DNA of 64,000 nt from Deltaproteobacteria bacterium (GTDB taxonomy: Bacteria > Desulfobacterota > DSM-4660 > Desulfatiglandales > Desulfatiglandaceae). Made by a program: the position numbers and the translations under genes. Position 1 is the first letter of the stretch; the number at the start of each line of letters is the position of its first letter. Below are positions 7,781 through 18,421 of the stretch, piece by piece. The stretch is from assembly GCA_021737785.1 (NCBI GenBank), contig JAIPDI010000010.1, positions 1 to 64,000 on the forward strand, given 5' to 3'. Under the pieces are notes generated by a model, which did no database searches, was not told the DNA's origin, and saw only the letters and a program-made list of their open reading frames with translations.

Positions 7781-10216
7781 TCAGGCGACAGGAAGCAGTA
7801 TCCTGAAGGTGCTTCCCTTGCCTGTTTCGCTTTCCACCTCTATGGAACCCATGTGATTGGAGATAATTCCATAAACCACGGACAGTCCTAATCCGACCCC
7901 TTTTCCTTCCGCCTTGGTGGTAAAGAACGGCTCGAAGATACTCTTCTGATCTTCCTTGGAAATACCGCACCCGGTGTCCGCGATCGAGATTTCCATGAAA
8001 CCGCTCTTCTCTGCCGGGGCCGCTGACACCGTTAAGGTGCCCCCATTTTCCATCGCCTCTGAAGCATTGCTGATGAGGTTCAGAAGGGCCTGCTGAATCT
8101 GTCTGAAATCGCACTTTACCTGGGGCAGATCCGGCGCAATGTTTACGCTTAACGTGATTTCTTTCAGTGCCAGATCGTGAGACAGCAGATCCAGGGTCCT
8201 CCGGATGATCGGGTCTATATCCTGCGCCTTTACCTCGGTTCTGGCCTGTCTGGAAAAGGCCAGGAGATTCTTGACGATATCCCCGCATCTCGTCATTTCC
8301 GACGACATGGTCTTCAAGTACCTTGAGATATCGTCGATCCTGTCCTGAGAAAACCGGCCGCGGCTCACCAGTTTCATCATCAATTTGATGTAGGTAAGGA
8401 CCGCAGCGATGGGGTTGTTGATCTCATGGGCAATGGTCGCGGACAGCTTCCCCAACGACGCCAGCTTTTCAGACCGGATGACCTGTTCCTGAACATCCTT
8501 GAGCTCCTGGTAAGTCCGGTTGGTACGCTCATAGAGGATGGCATTGTGCACGGCCATACCGATCTGATTCCCGATAGCAGCAAGAAAATCCACATAATCC
8601 TCTGAAAATGTGAACGGTTCATGGCTGCACGTACACATCACCCCCACCGCCTCTCCCTTCAACAGAAGGGGGACATAGACCGTAGATTGGATCCCTTCTT
8701 CCACGATAGCCTCCACATAGGGCTCATCCGACCGGAGAAAATTGTCCACGATCCTCGGTTCCCGCGTGAGCACGGTTTTTCCCAGCAGACCCTCACCCAC
8801 CCGCCGCGACTGCATGAAGTCCTTATTGATAAAGCCCGAAGAAAACCCCCGGTGAGCCACCAGGTTGAGGATCTCTCGGTTATCATCCAGAAGGTAGATA
8901 CGAACACAGTCCGTTCCCAGGATCTCAAGCATCTTGTCAATGGTTCTGTTCAGGACCTCATCCAAGTCCAGGCTGCTGCTCACGGTCATGGAGATGGCAT
9001 TTAAGACGGCAAGCCGGAAATTCCTGTTTTCAATCTCCTGCTGTGCGCTTTTTTTGGTGGTAACATCCCGAACGATGATCACATATCCGGTAATCTGACC
9101 GATGATGTCGAGAACCACGCTGGAGGTGATGACGGCATCAAATGGTTTCCCGTTTTTTGCAGACATCCGGGTTTCAAAATCCATTACAAAGCCATCGGTG
9201 AGAAGCTGTTTCTGAATCCGGTAAAGGTCATCCCTGTCCAGGAAAAAATCCATGGCCGAACCTGCGGAACGAAGCTCGTCTTTAGCTCTGTATCCCAGGA
9301 GTTCGAGACCTGCCGGATTGATCTCCAGGATGTCTCCCTTACCGTCTGTCAGGATCATGGCATCCCATGAGCGTTCGAATATGGTTCGATATTTTTCCTC
9401 TGATTCTTCCAGCTTTCGCATGCGGGTGCCGATCATATCCTCCAGTTTGCCGGACATCTTGCGCAATTCTTCCTGCATGCGCCGCTTGAGCGTGATATCC
9501 GTCGCCGTTACCAGGACATACGCAACGCTCCCTTTCGCATCCAAGACCGGCGTGGACCTGACGGAAAGGCGGGCCGTTTGCCCGTCCTTTCGCACAACGC
9601 TCTCTTCACTGGTGTGAGGCTCCCCATCCTGAAAGGATTCTTCCACAAGGCAGCTGCCGCACGGGTCATTTCTGCCCTTCCATGCCCTGTAACAATAGAC
9701 CCTTTGATTGTTTCCGAATTCATTCTTGAAGAGATTATTGCACATGATAATCTGATGATTCCTGTTGATGGCGATCACATAATCGGTGACGCTCTGGAGC
9801 AGGGTTTGATATTTTGATTCCGCCTCCCTTCGATCCGCCTCCGCGATCCGGCTCCTGGAGTAGGCTTGCTCTATCTTGCACACAAGATGTTCCGGGTCTA
9901 ACGGTTTGGTTAAATAATCAAAGGCGCCTGACCGAATCCCTTCAACCCCGTCCTGGATCGACTCATGACCGGTCAGGAGGATAACCTCGGTTCCCGGATA
10001 GCCGGCCTTGATATGCCGGAGCACCTCAATCCCATCCATGCCGGGCATCTTGACATCCAGGATCACCACATCCACCGGCGCCTTTTCGAGCATGGAGAGG
10101 CATGCCTCCCCGCTTTCCGCCTGTTCAGGGGAGATGCCTCTTTTGGCCAGACGCCTGACAAGAACGTTTCGGAAATTCTCGTCGTCATCAACAAGAAGGG
10201 TGCGGATGTCCGCCAT
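7781..10216 (-). CDS. Receiver-PAS-PAS-GAF histidine kinase
   Basis: An 811-residue soluble sensor kinase with no membrane segment. Order: receiver at 5-118 (Asp in ILDVKMPGMDG); PAS at about 135-245 with a cysteine pair in NDPCGSC; PAS at about 275-390; GAF at about 400-560; HisKA with phospho-acceptor His in ATIAHEINNP; HATPase_c near 690-808 with NLISNASEA and GLGLSVVYG. An N-terminal receiver suggests control by an upstream kinase. The cysteine-bearing PAS is a candidate redox or metal sensor. It leads the operon with the sigma-54 activator and archaemetzincin and is divergent from the selenoprotein Hdr operon, 455 bases away. AAAAAGGGG precedes the ATG. Confidence 0.93.
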   Translation of the reverse strand: MADIRTLLVDDDENFRNVLVRRLAKRGISPEQAESGEACLSMLEKAPVDVVILDVKMPGMDGIEVLRHIKAGYPGTEVILLTGHESIQDGVEGIRSGAFDYLTKPLDPEHLVCKIEQAYSRSRIAEADRREAESKYQTLLQSVTDYVIAINRNHQIIMCNNLFKNEFGNNQRVYCYRAWKGRNDPCGSCLVEESFQDGEPHTSEESVVRKDGQTARLSVRSTPVLDAKGSVAYVLVTATDITLKRRMQEELRKMSGKLEDMIGTRMRKLEESEEKYRTIFERSWDAMILTDGKGDILEINPAGLELLGYRAKDELRSAGSAMDFFLDRDDLYRIQKQLLTDGFVMDFETRMSAKNGKPFDAVITSSVVLDIIGQITGYVIIVRDVTTKKSAQQEIENRNFRLAVLNAISMTVSSSLDLDEVLNRTIDKMLEILGTDCVRIYLLDDNREILNLVAHRGFSSGFINKDFMQSRRVGEGLLGKTVLTREPRIVDNFLRSDEPYVEAIVEEGIQSTVYVPLLLKGEAVGVMCTCSHEPFTFSEDYVDFLAAIGNQIGMAVHNAILYERTNRTYQELKDVQEQVIRSEKLASLGKLSATIAHEINNPIAAVLTYIKLMMKLVSRGRFSQDRIDDISRYLKTMSSEMTRCGDIVKNLLAFSRQARTEVKAQDIDPIIRRTLDLLSHDLALKEITLSVNIAPDLPQVKCDFRQIQQALLNLISNASEAMENGGTLTVSAAPAEKSGFMEISIADTGCGISKEDQKSIFEPFFTTKAEGKGVGLGLSVVYGIISNHMGSIEVESETGKGSTFRILLPVA

Positions 10217-10671
10217 AATGAACCCCTTTTTAGGTCTCTTTCCGAACCATCAGACAGCACGGGAAGGGTGCGATGAGATTCAAAGAGAGTCTCCCAAAGC
10301 GGCCTGACAGCCGCAACCGAAAAGGTATGGGTGCAAATCCCGGCAACTTTTGAGCGCTTACCCATATGGCGCCAACTTCTCCGCGTGGTGCAGAGAAGTT
10401 GCCACCAAACACTCTAAAGCAAAGTACTGATTTCATACTCAGCCCCACGTTTTGGGGTATACCTGGATGGCCATCCTTTCACATCGATGAATGGCTCAAG
10501 AATCGATTTATTACATCACAAAAGGGATTTCGGATCAAGGAGATTGGAGCTTGTGAAATATTTCTTGACAACAAAAAGCCCACTTCTATATAAGTCCAAC
10601 TGAATACTGATTTCTGTTCGCCCAGTGATGAAAGATAAATAAACATGTTTTCACTAGTCAGGAGCTAACCA
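10217..10671. other. Divergent regulatory region between the kinase and Hdr operons
   Basis: About 455 bases. It contains the plus-strand promoter at 10565-10592, a hairpin CAACTTCTC/GAGAAGTTG (10373-10381 and 10393-10401), a smaller one CCCCA/TGGGG (10443-10457), and a run of short complementary segments at 10290-10345. No coding frame is convincing. The hairpins lie in the leader of the kinase gene if it is transcribed from this region. Confidence 0.5.
10565..10592 (+). promoter_or_regulatory. Sigma-70 type promoter of the selenoprotein Hdr operon
   Basis: A perfect -35 box TTGACA (10565-10570) is followed by TATATA (10587-10592) at 16-base spacing, or TATAAG (10589-10594) at 18. The predicted start near 10600 leaves a leader of about 70 bases before the RBS AGGAG and the ATG at 10672. 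Confidence 0.7.
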
Positions 10672-13600
10672 ATGACAGCAGAAAATGCCCAGAAGGTCCG
10701 GGGTTCGGTGATGGTGGTCGGCGGCGGCATCGCCGGCATGCAGGCATCCCTGGACTTGGCAGATTCCGGCTTTTTTGTCCATCTGGTGGAAAAGACCCCT
10801 GCCATCGGCGGGGTCATGTCTCAACTGGACAAGACCTTCCCCACCAATGATTGCGCCATGTGAATCATCTCGCCGAAACTGGTCGAGGTCGGCCGGCACA
10901 TCAATATTGAGCTTCACACATGTTCTCAGATCCAAGCGATCGACGGTGAAAAGGGTGATTTCACGGTAACACTGCACAAAACCCCGCGGTTTATCGATGC
11001 CGATGCATGCACTGCCTGTGGAGATTGTGCAGCGGCCTGTCCCGTTGTCAGGCCCAGCGAATACGACATGGCACTGGCGGACCGCCGGGCCACATACAAG
11101 CCATACGCCCAGGCCATTCCCGGGTCCTTTGCCATAGAAAAGCTGGATAAAGCCCCATGCAGGATGGCCTGCCCGGCCAACCTGCATGTGCAGGGTTATG
11201 TCCAAATGGTCAAGGAGGGCAAGTACAGGGAGGCGGTTGAAATCATCATGCGGGACCTGCCGCTTCCCGGAATACTGGGCCGTGTCTGCCCCCATCCCTG
11301 TGAAAAGAGCTGTCGGCGGTTGGAGGTGGATGAGTCCATCTCCATCAGGGAACTCAAGCGGGTGGCTGCTGACCACACCGACCTCAGCGACATCCCGGTA
11401 CCGGAGATGGAACCGAAGGATGACAAGGTGGCCATAGTGGGTTCGGGGCCCGCGGGCCTTACGGCGGCGTACTTCTTAGCCCTTCAAGGCTACAAGGTCA
11501 GTATCTACGAGGCCATGCCCGAGGCCGGCGGCATGATGCGTTACGGGATCCCCGAGCACCGGCTGCCCCGTTCTGTCATAGATAGAGAAATCGCCAATCT
11601 CAGACGCTACGGAATTGAGATCCACACCCAAACCGCCATCGGCAAAGATATTACGATTGAAGAACTGAAAGACCATGGCGCCAAGGCCGTTTTCCTCGGG
11701 GCGGGGGCCTGGAAGGGGCTCAAGCTTCGCGTTCAGGGAGAAGAGGCCCAAGGGGTCTATGATGTCACCTCTTTTCTGAGAAATGTCCATCTGGGAGATC
11801 TGAAAAAAATCGAAGGAAAAGCGGTCATTATCGGCGGGGGCCATTCTGCCCTGGATGGCGCCCGGGTAGCGCTTCGACTGGGTGCGGACGAGGTTCACAT
11901 TATTTATCGACGGTCGCTTCCGGAGATGCTGGCGGAACCGGAGGAGGTGGAGGAGGCACAGAATGAGGGCATCAAGATCCATTTCCTGGTTGCCCCCTTA
12001 AAGATTTCCAATGAAAACGGCAAGGTCACAGGGATTGAATGCATTCGCACCCGTCTCACGGATCCCGATACCACCGGTCGGCGGAAGCCTGTCCCGGTCG
12101 AAGGTTCCGAGTTTTTTATTGAGGCGGAACACATCATCCCTGCCATCGGACAGGAGCCCGACCTCGACTTTTTGGGCAAAAATCTGGATGTGGACATCTC
12201 CAAATGGAATCTCCTGACGGTCAACCCCGAAACCCTGCAGACGAGCGTACCCTGGATATTTGCCGGCGGAGATGCGGTGACCGGACCTGCCACGGTAATT
12301 GAAGCCGTGGACGCAGGCAAGCGTGCCGCCCGATATATGGCCAAATTCCTGCAGGGAGAAACGCTTCCCACGGAATGGCAGGAAGAACCCCCCATCGGAA
12401 CCAACTGGGTGGAAATCCGGGATGATGAACCGACCCTCCATCGCATGAAGGCCCCCACCCTCCCGGTGGAGAAACGGCTTTCCGGTTTTGAGGAGGTCAA
12501 TCTCCTGGTGGATGAGGAGACGGCCAGGGCCGAAGCAGCCCGCTGCCTCAACTGCGGGGGATGTTGTGAATGTTACGAATGCGTCAAGGCCTGCAAGGCC
12601 CAGGCGGTCACCTTTGAGACCCATCAACAGAAGGAGGAGACCGTTTCAATCGATGTAGGATCAGTAATACTGGCCCCGGGCTTTTCCCCGTTTGATCCCA
12701 GCCGGTTTGACACCTACCAGTATGCGGCCTTTCCGAATGTGGTCACCAGCATGGAGTTTGAGCGGATACTGAGCGCCACCGGTCCCTTCCAAGGACACCT
12801 GTCCAGGCCTTCGGACCACAAAGAACCGTCCAAAATTGCCTTTTTCCAATGCGTCGGATCCAGAGACATCAACCAATGCGACCACGCCTATTGCTCTTCT
12901 GTCTGCTGTATGTATGCCATCAAGGAGGCCGTGATCGCCAAGGAACATGCTGCGGGAGACCTGGACACGGCCATCTTTTTCATGGATATGCGCACCCACG
13001 GAAAGGACTTTGACCGGTACTACAACCGCGCCAAGGATGAGGCCGGGGTCCGGTTCCTCCGTTCCAGGATCCACACCATCAACGAGGATCCTGAAACCCA
13101 TGACCTGATCATCCAGTATGCCGATGAGGGGGGCGCGATACAGACCGAGACATTTGATCTGATCGTGCTGTCGGTGGGGCTGGAAACCCCCGGATCTCTC
13201 GTGGACATGGCAGAACGCCTGGATATCCAATTGGACGCAGATCACTTTGTCAAGACCGGAACCTTCCAACCGGTCGCCACCTCCCGCGAAGGGATCTATG
13301 TGTGCGGCGCGTTTCAGGAACCCAAGGACATCCCCTATTCGGTCATGGAGTCAAGCGCCGCAGCCAATGAAACCAAAGGGATCCTATCCACTGCCCGGGG
13401 GACGATGGTCAAGGAAAAGACCTATCCCGGGGAACGGGATGTGTCGACACAAGCGCCCCGCATCGGCGTCTTTGTGTGCAACTGCGGCACCAACATCGGC
13501 GGCATCGTGGATGTGCCCAAGGTGGCTGAATACGCCCGCACCCTGCCGGGCGTCGCCTATGTGGAGGAGAACCTCTTCACGTGCTCCCAGGATACCCAGG

Positions 13601-15126
13601 ACAAAATCAGAGACGTCATCGAGAGAGAGGGATTGAACCGGGTCGTGGTCGCCGCCTGCACCCCAAGGACCCATGAACCCCTGTTCCAGGAAACCCTCAG
13701 AGACGCAGGGTTGAACAAATATCTCTTTGAAATGGCCAATATCCGGAACCAGTGTTCGTGGGTCCATTCCAAGGAGAAGGAGAAGGCCACGGAAAAGTCG
13801 ATGGATCTGGTGCGCATGGCCGTTGCCAGGGCCCAGTTGATCCAGCCTCTCCCCCAGCCGACCATTTCTGTGGACAACAAGGCCCTGGTCATCGGGGGCG
13901 GGATTACCGGCATGACCGCGGCCCTGGGTCTGGCCGACCAGGGGTATCACACCTACCTGATCGAAGAGTCGAAGGAATTGGGTGGAAATGCCCTGAAACT
14001 CATTGACACCTGGCAGGGAGAAGATATTGCCGAGAACGTCACGCACCTGGTCAAGAAAGTCATGGATCATGCCTTGATTGACGTTTACACCGGGTCTTCC
14101 ATCAAGGCATCTGAAGGATTCGTGGGAAACTTCGAGACCCTTATTTCACAAAACGGTTCCGACCTGTCGCTGAAGCATGGGGCCGTTGTCGTGGCCGTGG
14201 GCGCCGAGGAATTGAGGCCCACAGAATATCTCTATGGACAGGATGATCGGGTCCTGACCCACCTGGAGCTGGATGCGGCCATAAAGTCGGCATCCCCAAA
14301 GATCACGGGGGCCAGGGCGGCGGTCTTCATCCAGTGTGTGGGATCGAGGGAACCGGACAGGCCCTATTGCTCGAAGGTATGCTGCACCCACTCCGTGAAA
14401 TCCGCCCTCCAATTGAAAAAAATGAACCCGGAAATTGACGTCTATATCCTTTACCGGGATATCCGCACCTATGGCCAGAGGGAAGCCCTTTACAGGGAGG
14501 CCAGAAGACAGGGCGTCATCTTTATCCGGTATGGTCTCGACCGGAAACCAGCCGTTCTAAAGGGGACGGATGCAATAGCCGTCACGGTCAAAGACCCTAT
14601 CCTGAACCGGGATATCCTTATCAACGCCGATCTGGTCATATTGGCCTCGGCCATTGTTCCCCGTGACAACGCCACCCTTGCCCAGATGTTCAAGCTGTCC
14701 CTCAATCAGGACGGTTTCTTCATGGAGGCCCACGCCAAGCTGCGGCCTGTTGAATTCGCCACAGAGGGCGTTTTCCTGGCCGGGATGGCCCACTATCCAA
14801 AACCGATCGAGGAGAGCATTGCCCAGGCCAAGGCAGCTGCCTCGAGGGCCTCTGTGGTGCTCTCCAAAGAACATATTACTGTTGAAGGGGTGGTCTCCCA
14901 CATCAACGAGGTCCTTTGCCGGGGCTGCGGCAAGTGCGTGGATGCCTGTCCCTTCAGTGCCGTCTCCCTGGTGGAGCGAGAAGGGGGCAAGACCGTGGCA
15001 TTCGTGCAGGCGGCCCTCTGCAAGGGGTGCGGTTCCTGTGCCGTGGCTTGTCCCACAGGAGCGGCGTCCATATTCCACTATGATGATCAGGAAGTGCTGC
15101 ACATGGTGGAAGCGGCCCTAAATTGA
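10672..15126 (+). CDS. hdrA: Giant HdrA with inserted GltD/NfnB-like domain, selenoprotein (Sec64)
   Basis: A 1484-residue flavoprotein read through an in-frame TGA at 10861-10863. The context [18 protein letters not shown] matches HdrA, where this residue is Cys, and a SECIS-like hairpin follows. Domains: HdrA N-terminus and first FAD motif (GGGIAGMQ) with ferredoxin-type [12 protein letters not shown] at 1-130; GltD/NfnB-like part at about 159-565 ([10 protein letters not shown] Fe-S motif, FAD site GSGPAGL, NAD(P)H site [12 protein letters not shown]); HdrA continuation with [17 protein letters not shown] near 624 and [10 protein letters not shown] near 725; back half from 926 with [11 protein letters not shown], a further FAD motif GGGITGMTA near 1072 and [17 protein letters not shown] near 1220; two ferredoxin motifs at about 1416 and 1450. 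It probably links NAD(P)H to flavin-based bifurcation. First gene of the operon; ATG with AGGAG upstream. Confidence 0.92.
10872..10893 (+). promoter_or_regulatory. SECIS-like hairpin for Sec64 of the giant HdrA
   Basis: Eight bases after the UGA, GCCGA (10872-10876) pairs with TCGGC (10889-10893), and an inner CT/AG pair closes a GGTCG apical loop. The loop guanines lie about 17 bases after the UGA, within the range known for bacterial SECIS elements read by SelB. Confidence 0.6.
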
Positions 15127-15211
15127 GAATTGAATATTGAAGACCTGATAATATTTTCGAATCTCTTGTGTAGCTGCTTAACATTTCTCAATATTCGATT
15201 AAGGAGGTGTC

Positions 15212-15631
15212 ATGTCTCAGGAGTTTAGCCCAAAAATCGTCGCCTTTGCCTGTAACTGGTGTGCGTATTCGGCTGCTGACCTTGCAGGCGTCAGCCGGTT
15301 TCAGTATCCGCCCAATATGCGGATTATCCGGGTCATGTGTTCGGGCCGGATCAACCCTAATTTCATCCTCAAGGCATTTCAGAAGGGCGCCGACGGCGTA
15401 CTGGTGTCAGGGTGACACATCGGCGACTGCCATTACCTGGATGGTAATGTAAAGGCCGAAAAGATGTTCCATATGACCGAGGAGTTGATCAAGATTCTCG
15501 GAATTGATGCGGGAAGACTTCGCCTGGAATGGATTTCTTCTGCCGAAGGGACGCGCTTTGCCGAGGTCGCGAGAGAATTCACGGAACAGGTGCGGGCGCT
15601 CGGCCCCTCCGCCCTGAAAGAGGCGGCTTGA
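15212..15631 (+). CDS. mvhD: MvhD-type [2Fe-2S] protein, selenoprotein (Sec68)
   Basis: A 139-residue MvhD-family protein, which passes electrons between a partner dehydrogenase or hydrogenase and HdrA. The frame crosses a TGA at 15413-15415. Before it: [19 protein letters not shown] and MCSGRI; after it: [11 protein letters not shown], then a frame ending [10 protein letters not shown]. Relatives, including the MvhD at 20306 in this window, have Cys at the UGA position (GCxxxDCHY). So Sec replaces one of the conserved cysteines that would bind or shield the cluster. The strong RBS AAGGAGGTGTC precedes the ATG. A perfect stem-loop at 15431-15449 can serve as SECIS. Second gene of the operon, 85 bases after the giant HdrA. 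Confidence 0.93.
15431..15449 (+). promoter_or_regulatory. SECIS-like hairpin for Sec68 of MvhD
   Basis: CATTACC (15431-15437) and GGTAATG (15443-15449) form a perfect 7-bp stem with the loop TGGAT. The GG lies 23-25 bases after the UGA. The guanines in a small apical loop at this distance match the bacterial SECIS consensus. Confidence 0.75.
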
Positions 15632-15692
15632 CAGACGGCCCCTCATCCTAATGAGAAGCGGTGAGACCGCATGATGTTACGAGGCGATAGGA

Positions 15693-16814
15693 ATGACTGC
15701 AATAGCTGAACTGATTGACGTCACACAGACCTACTTCTGTCTTGACTGCGGGGTATGCACGGGGTCCTGCCCTGTTGCCAGGGTGTTTCCCGATTTTTCC
15801 CCCAGACAGATCATCGAGCGTTCCCTTTACGAACTGGAGGCGCCTTCCGACGACACCATCTGGAGCTGCCTGACCTGTGCCCAGTGCAGCGTACGGTGTC
15901 CTGCCAACATCGATTTCCCCGAATTCGTCCGCCTGATGCGGGACGAGGCCCATGCCCAGGGATTCGACGGGGTCCCGGCCCACAATGGAATGCTCCAGAC
16001 CATTACCGCCATCCAGACAGGAGACGTTGTCCAGAACCGGAATTTCTGGGTTGAGGATGGAAAGACCGCCGAAACCGGGGACCTGTTCTATTTTGTGGGG
16101 TGCCGTCCCTATTTTGACGTGGTGTTCCGGGATATCGATGCCGGTTCCATCGACAGCGCCCGGAATGTGCTTAAGATCCTGAACGCCTGTGGCGAAACGC
16201 CGGTGGTGAGCAATGCGGAACGATGCTGCGGGCATGACGCCCTCTGGAACGGGGACGAGGAAAAGTTCAAGAAACTGGCTGAATTGAACCTCAAGACGAT
16301 TCGGGACTCTGGTGCCAAACAGGTGGTTTTCAGTTGCCCTGAGGGATATTACACCTTCAAACACTTTTATCCCAAATACTTTGGCGAATTGGGTTTCGAA
16401 CCGATCCATATCCTTGACCTTCTGGCCAGGAAGGTGGAGGAGGGGGTCATTGAATTTGAAGAAAAACAGGAACAGGTGACCTATCATGACCCCTGCAGGC
16501 TGGGAAGGCTGGCCGGTATTTATGACGCTCCCCGCAGTCTCCTGAAGGCCATTCCCGGTATTACGCTTACGGAGATGCCCCGTTCCCGGGAGAACGGCGT
16601 ATGCTGCGGGACCACCGGATGGATGAATTGCTCCAGTTGTTCAAAGGAGATACAGATGGAACGTCTCAAGGAGGCGGGCAGCACCGGCGCAGGCACTCTG
16701 ATAACGGCATGCCCCAAGTGCCAGATCCATTTCCGTTGCGCCAAGGCCGCGTTTGACCTGGATATAGAGATCAATGATCTCTTTGATACCATTGCCGAAC
16801 AGATCAAGGGATAG
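15693..16814 (+). CDS. HdrC-HdrB fusion (HdrD-like), CCG-domain Fe-S protein
   Basis: A 373-residue predicted disulfide-reducing subunit. N-terminal HdrC part: [15 protein letters not shown] (residues 16-30) and [12 protein letters not shown] (near 60-71), two [4Fe-4S] sites. HdrB part: two CCG domains, the first with GCRPYFD and CCGHDALW, the second with [21 protein letters not shown] and CPKC. In HdrB these bind two noncubane [4Fe-4S] clusters that cleave a disulfide. The last motif of the first domain is CPEG instead of the usual CPxC, so one ligand is missing there. It sits between the selenoproteins MvhD and HdrA. RBS GAGGCGATAGG. The true substrate disulfide is unknown. Confidence 0.88.
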   Translation: MTAIAELIDVTQTYFCLDCGVCTGSCPVARVFPDFSPRQIIERSLYELEAPSDDTIWSCLTCAQCSVRCPANIDFPEFVRLMRDEAHAQGFDGVPAHNGMLQTITAIQTGDVVQNRNFWVEDGKTAETGDLFYFVGCRPYFDVVFRDIDAGSIDSARNVLKILNACGETPVVSNAERCCGHDALWNGDEEKFKKLAELNLKTIRDSGAKQVVFSCPEGYYTFKHFYPKYFGELGFEPIHILDLLARKVEEGVIEFEEKQEQVTYHDPCRLGRLAGIYDAPRSLLKAIPGITLTEMPRSRENGVCCGTTGWMNCSSCSKEIQMERLKEAGSTGAGTLITACPKCQIHFRCAKAAFDLDIEINDLFDTIAEQIKG

Positions 16815-16879
16815 ATGTTCTACACGGAAGACCGCATCATGTGAATTGCAGGCGGTTATCTTATCGGAGGAAACAGATC

Positions 16880-18421
16880 GTGACTAAAGATATACTGGTT
16901 ATCGGGGGGGGAATCGCAGGCATGCAGTCGTCGCTGGACCTGGCCGACATGGGCATCAAGGTCCACCTGGTGGAAAAGCTCCCCAGCATCGGCGGCAAGA
17001 TGGCCCAATTGGACAAGACCTTTCCCACCAACGACTGTGCCATCTGAATACTCTCGCCCAAGATGCTGGATGTCGGTCGACATCCCAACATTGAACTTCT
17101 GGCCTACAGCGAAGTCGAGAAGGTCGAAGGGGAGGCAGGGGATTTCAGGGTCACGGTCCGCAGAAAGGCCCGCTATGTCAAGGAAGACCGATGCACCGGC
17201 TGCGGGGCGTGTGCGGAGAAATGTCCCACGGTGGTGCCCGATGCCTTCAACGAGGGCTTGGGAAACCGAAGGGCCATCTACAGCCTTTTTGCCCAGGGCA
17301 TACCCTCAACCCACACCATTGATCCGGACCATTGCCGGCAGTTGAACGGCAAGAAATGCGGTATCTGTGCAAAAACATGTCAGGCAGAGGCCATTGACTT
17401 CGATCAAAAGGACAGAATCGTCGAGTTGGATGTGGGGGCCATCATTATCGCCGCCGGATATGATGTATTCGACCCATCGCAGATCCCGGAATACCGGTAC
17501 CGCGAAATCCCCAATGTGGTCACGGCCATCGAGTTTGAGAGACTCCTGAGTGCCAGCGGTCCCACGGGGGGTCACCTGGACCGTCCTTCAGACCGTGCGG
17601 TTGAGGCGGAAATCGAAGAATTGGAAAAAAGCGCTAATAAATCGCAGAAGGTCCTCTCCAAACTCGAAGAAAAATACGGGGAATCTTCTGCCGCGTTCTA
17701 TGAGAAGTACCAATCCGGGGCATACCCGGACGATGAGGACCGGAAGAAGTGGGCTGACAAATATGCCGCCCATCTGGCCGTTGTGGAACCCCTTGAGGCG
17801 CTTAAGAAAAAGGCTGAGGGGTTCGACGTTGCCAAGAGGCTTGCCTTTATCCAGTGCGTGGGATCGCGGGATTTCAGATTTTACCCCTTCTGCTCCGGCT
17901 ATTGCTGCATGCACTCCATAAAGGAGGCCATCATTGCCCATGAACACGGCCCCGAGACCACATCCACCATCTTCGGCATGGACATCCGTGCCGTGGGCAA
18001 GGGATTTGAGGAGTATAAGATACGCGGGGGCAATCACTCCAATATCACCTATGTGCGCGGCCGGGTGGCTGAGATCGCGGAGGGGCCAGACAACAACCCG
18101 GTGGTGATTTATGAGGACACCCGGGAGAGAAAGGTCAAGCGCCAGGAATTCGATATGGTGATTCTGGCCACTGCCTGCGCGCCTTCAAAGGGGATCGCCG
18201 CTCTTGCCGAAACCGTGGGCGTTGAGCTGGACAAGTACAGCTTCCTGAAGACCAGCCCCCTCTCTCCGGTGGACACCACCACCCCCGGCATCTTTGTGTG
18301 CGGCTGTGCAGAGTCGCCCATGGATGTGCCGGAATCGGTGGCCCAGGCGTCCAGCGCTGCGGAACGAGCCGCTGAAATCGCGTTTCAACCGGATTTAGAA
18401 AAGGAGAAAGCCGTTGCCTGA
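16880..18421 (+). CDS. hdrA: HdrA front half, selenoprotein (Sec56)
   Basis: A 513-residue HdrA N-terminal half read through TGA at 17045-17047. The context [21 protein letters not shown] is the same conserved site as in the giant HdrA, where most relatives have Cys. First FAD motif GGGIAGMQ; ferredoxin-type motif [12 protein letters not shown], then [26 protein letters not shown] cluster motif. Between [13 protein letters not shown] and [10 protein letters not shown] lies a charged insertion of roughly 70 residues rich in Lys and Glu that the giant HdrA lacks. The start is GTG at 16880 with GGAGGAAACAGATC upstream. Its stop overlaps the next gene, which supplies the HdrA back half, so the pair is a split HdrA. 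Confidence 0.92.
17068..17085 (+). promoter_or_regulatory. SECIS-like hairpin for Sec56 of HdrA
   Basis: GGATGTC (17068-17074) and GACATCC (17079-17085) form a perfect 7-bp stem closed by a GGTC tetraloop. The loop is 27 bases after the UGA. GGUC in the apical loop is the same element as in the E. coli fdhF SECIS. Confidence 0.78.

Noticed and set aside
10261-10403. Possible riboswitch in the divergent region (GGGTGCAAATCCCGGC resembles part of a cobalamin or c-di-GMP aptamer)
   Set aside because: The remaining conserved elements of either class could not be found, and on the plus strand it lies upstream of the likely promoter.
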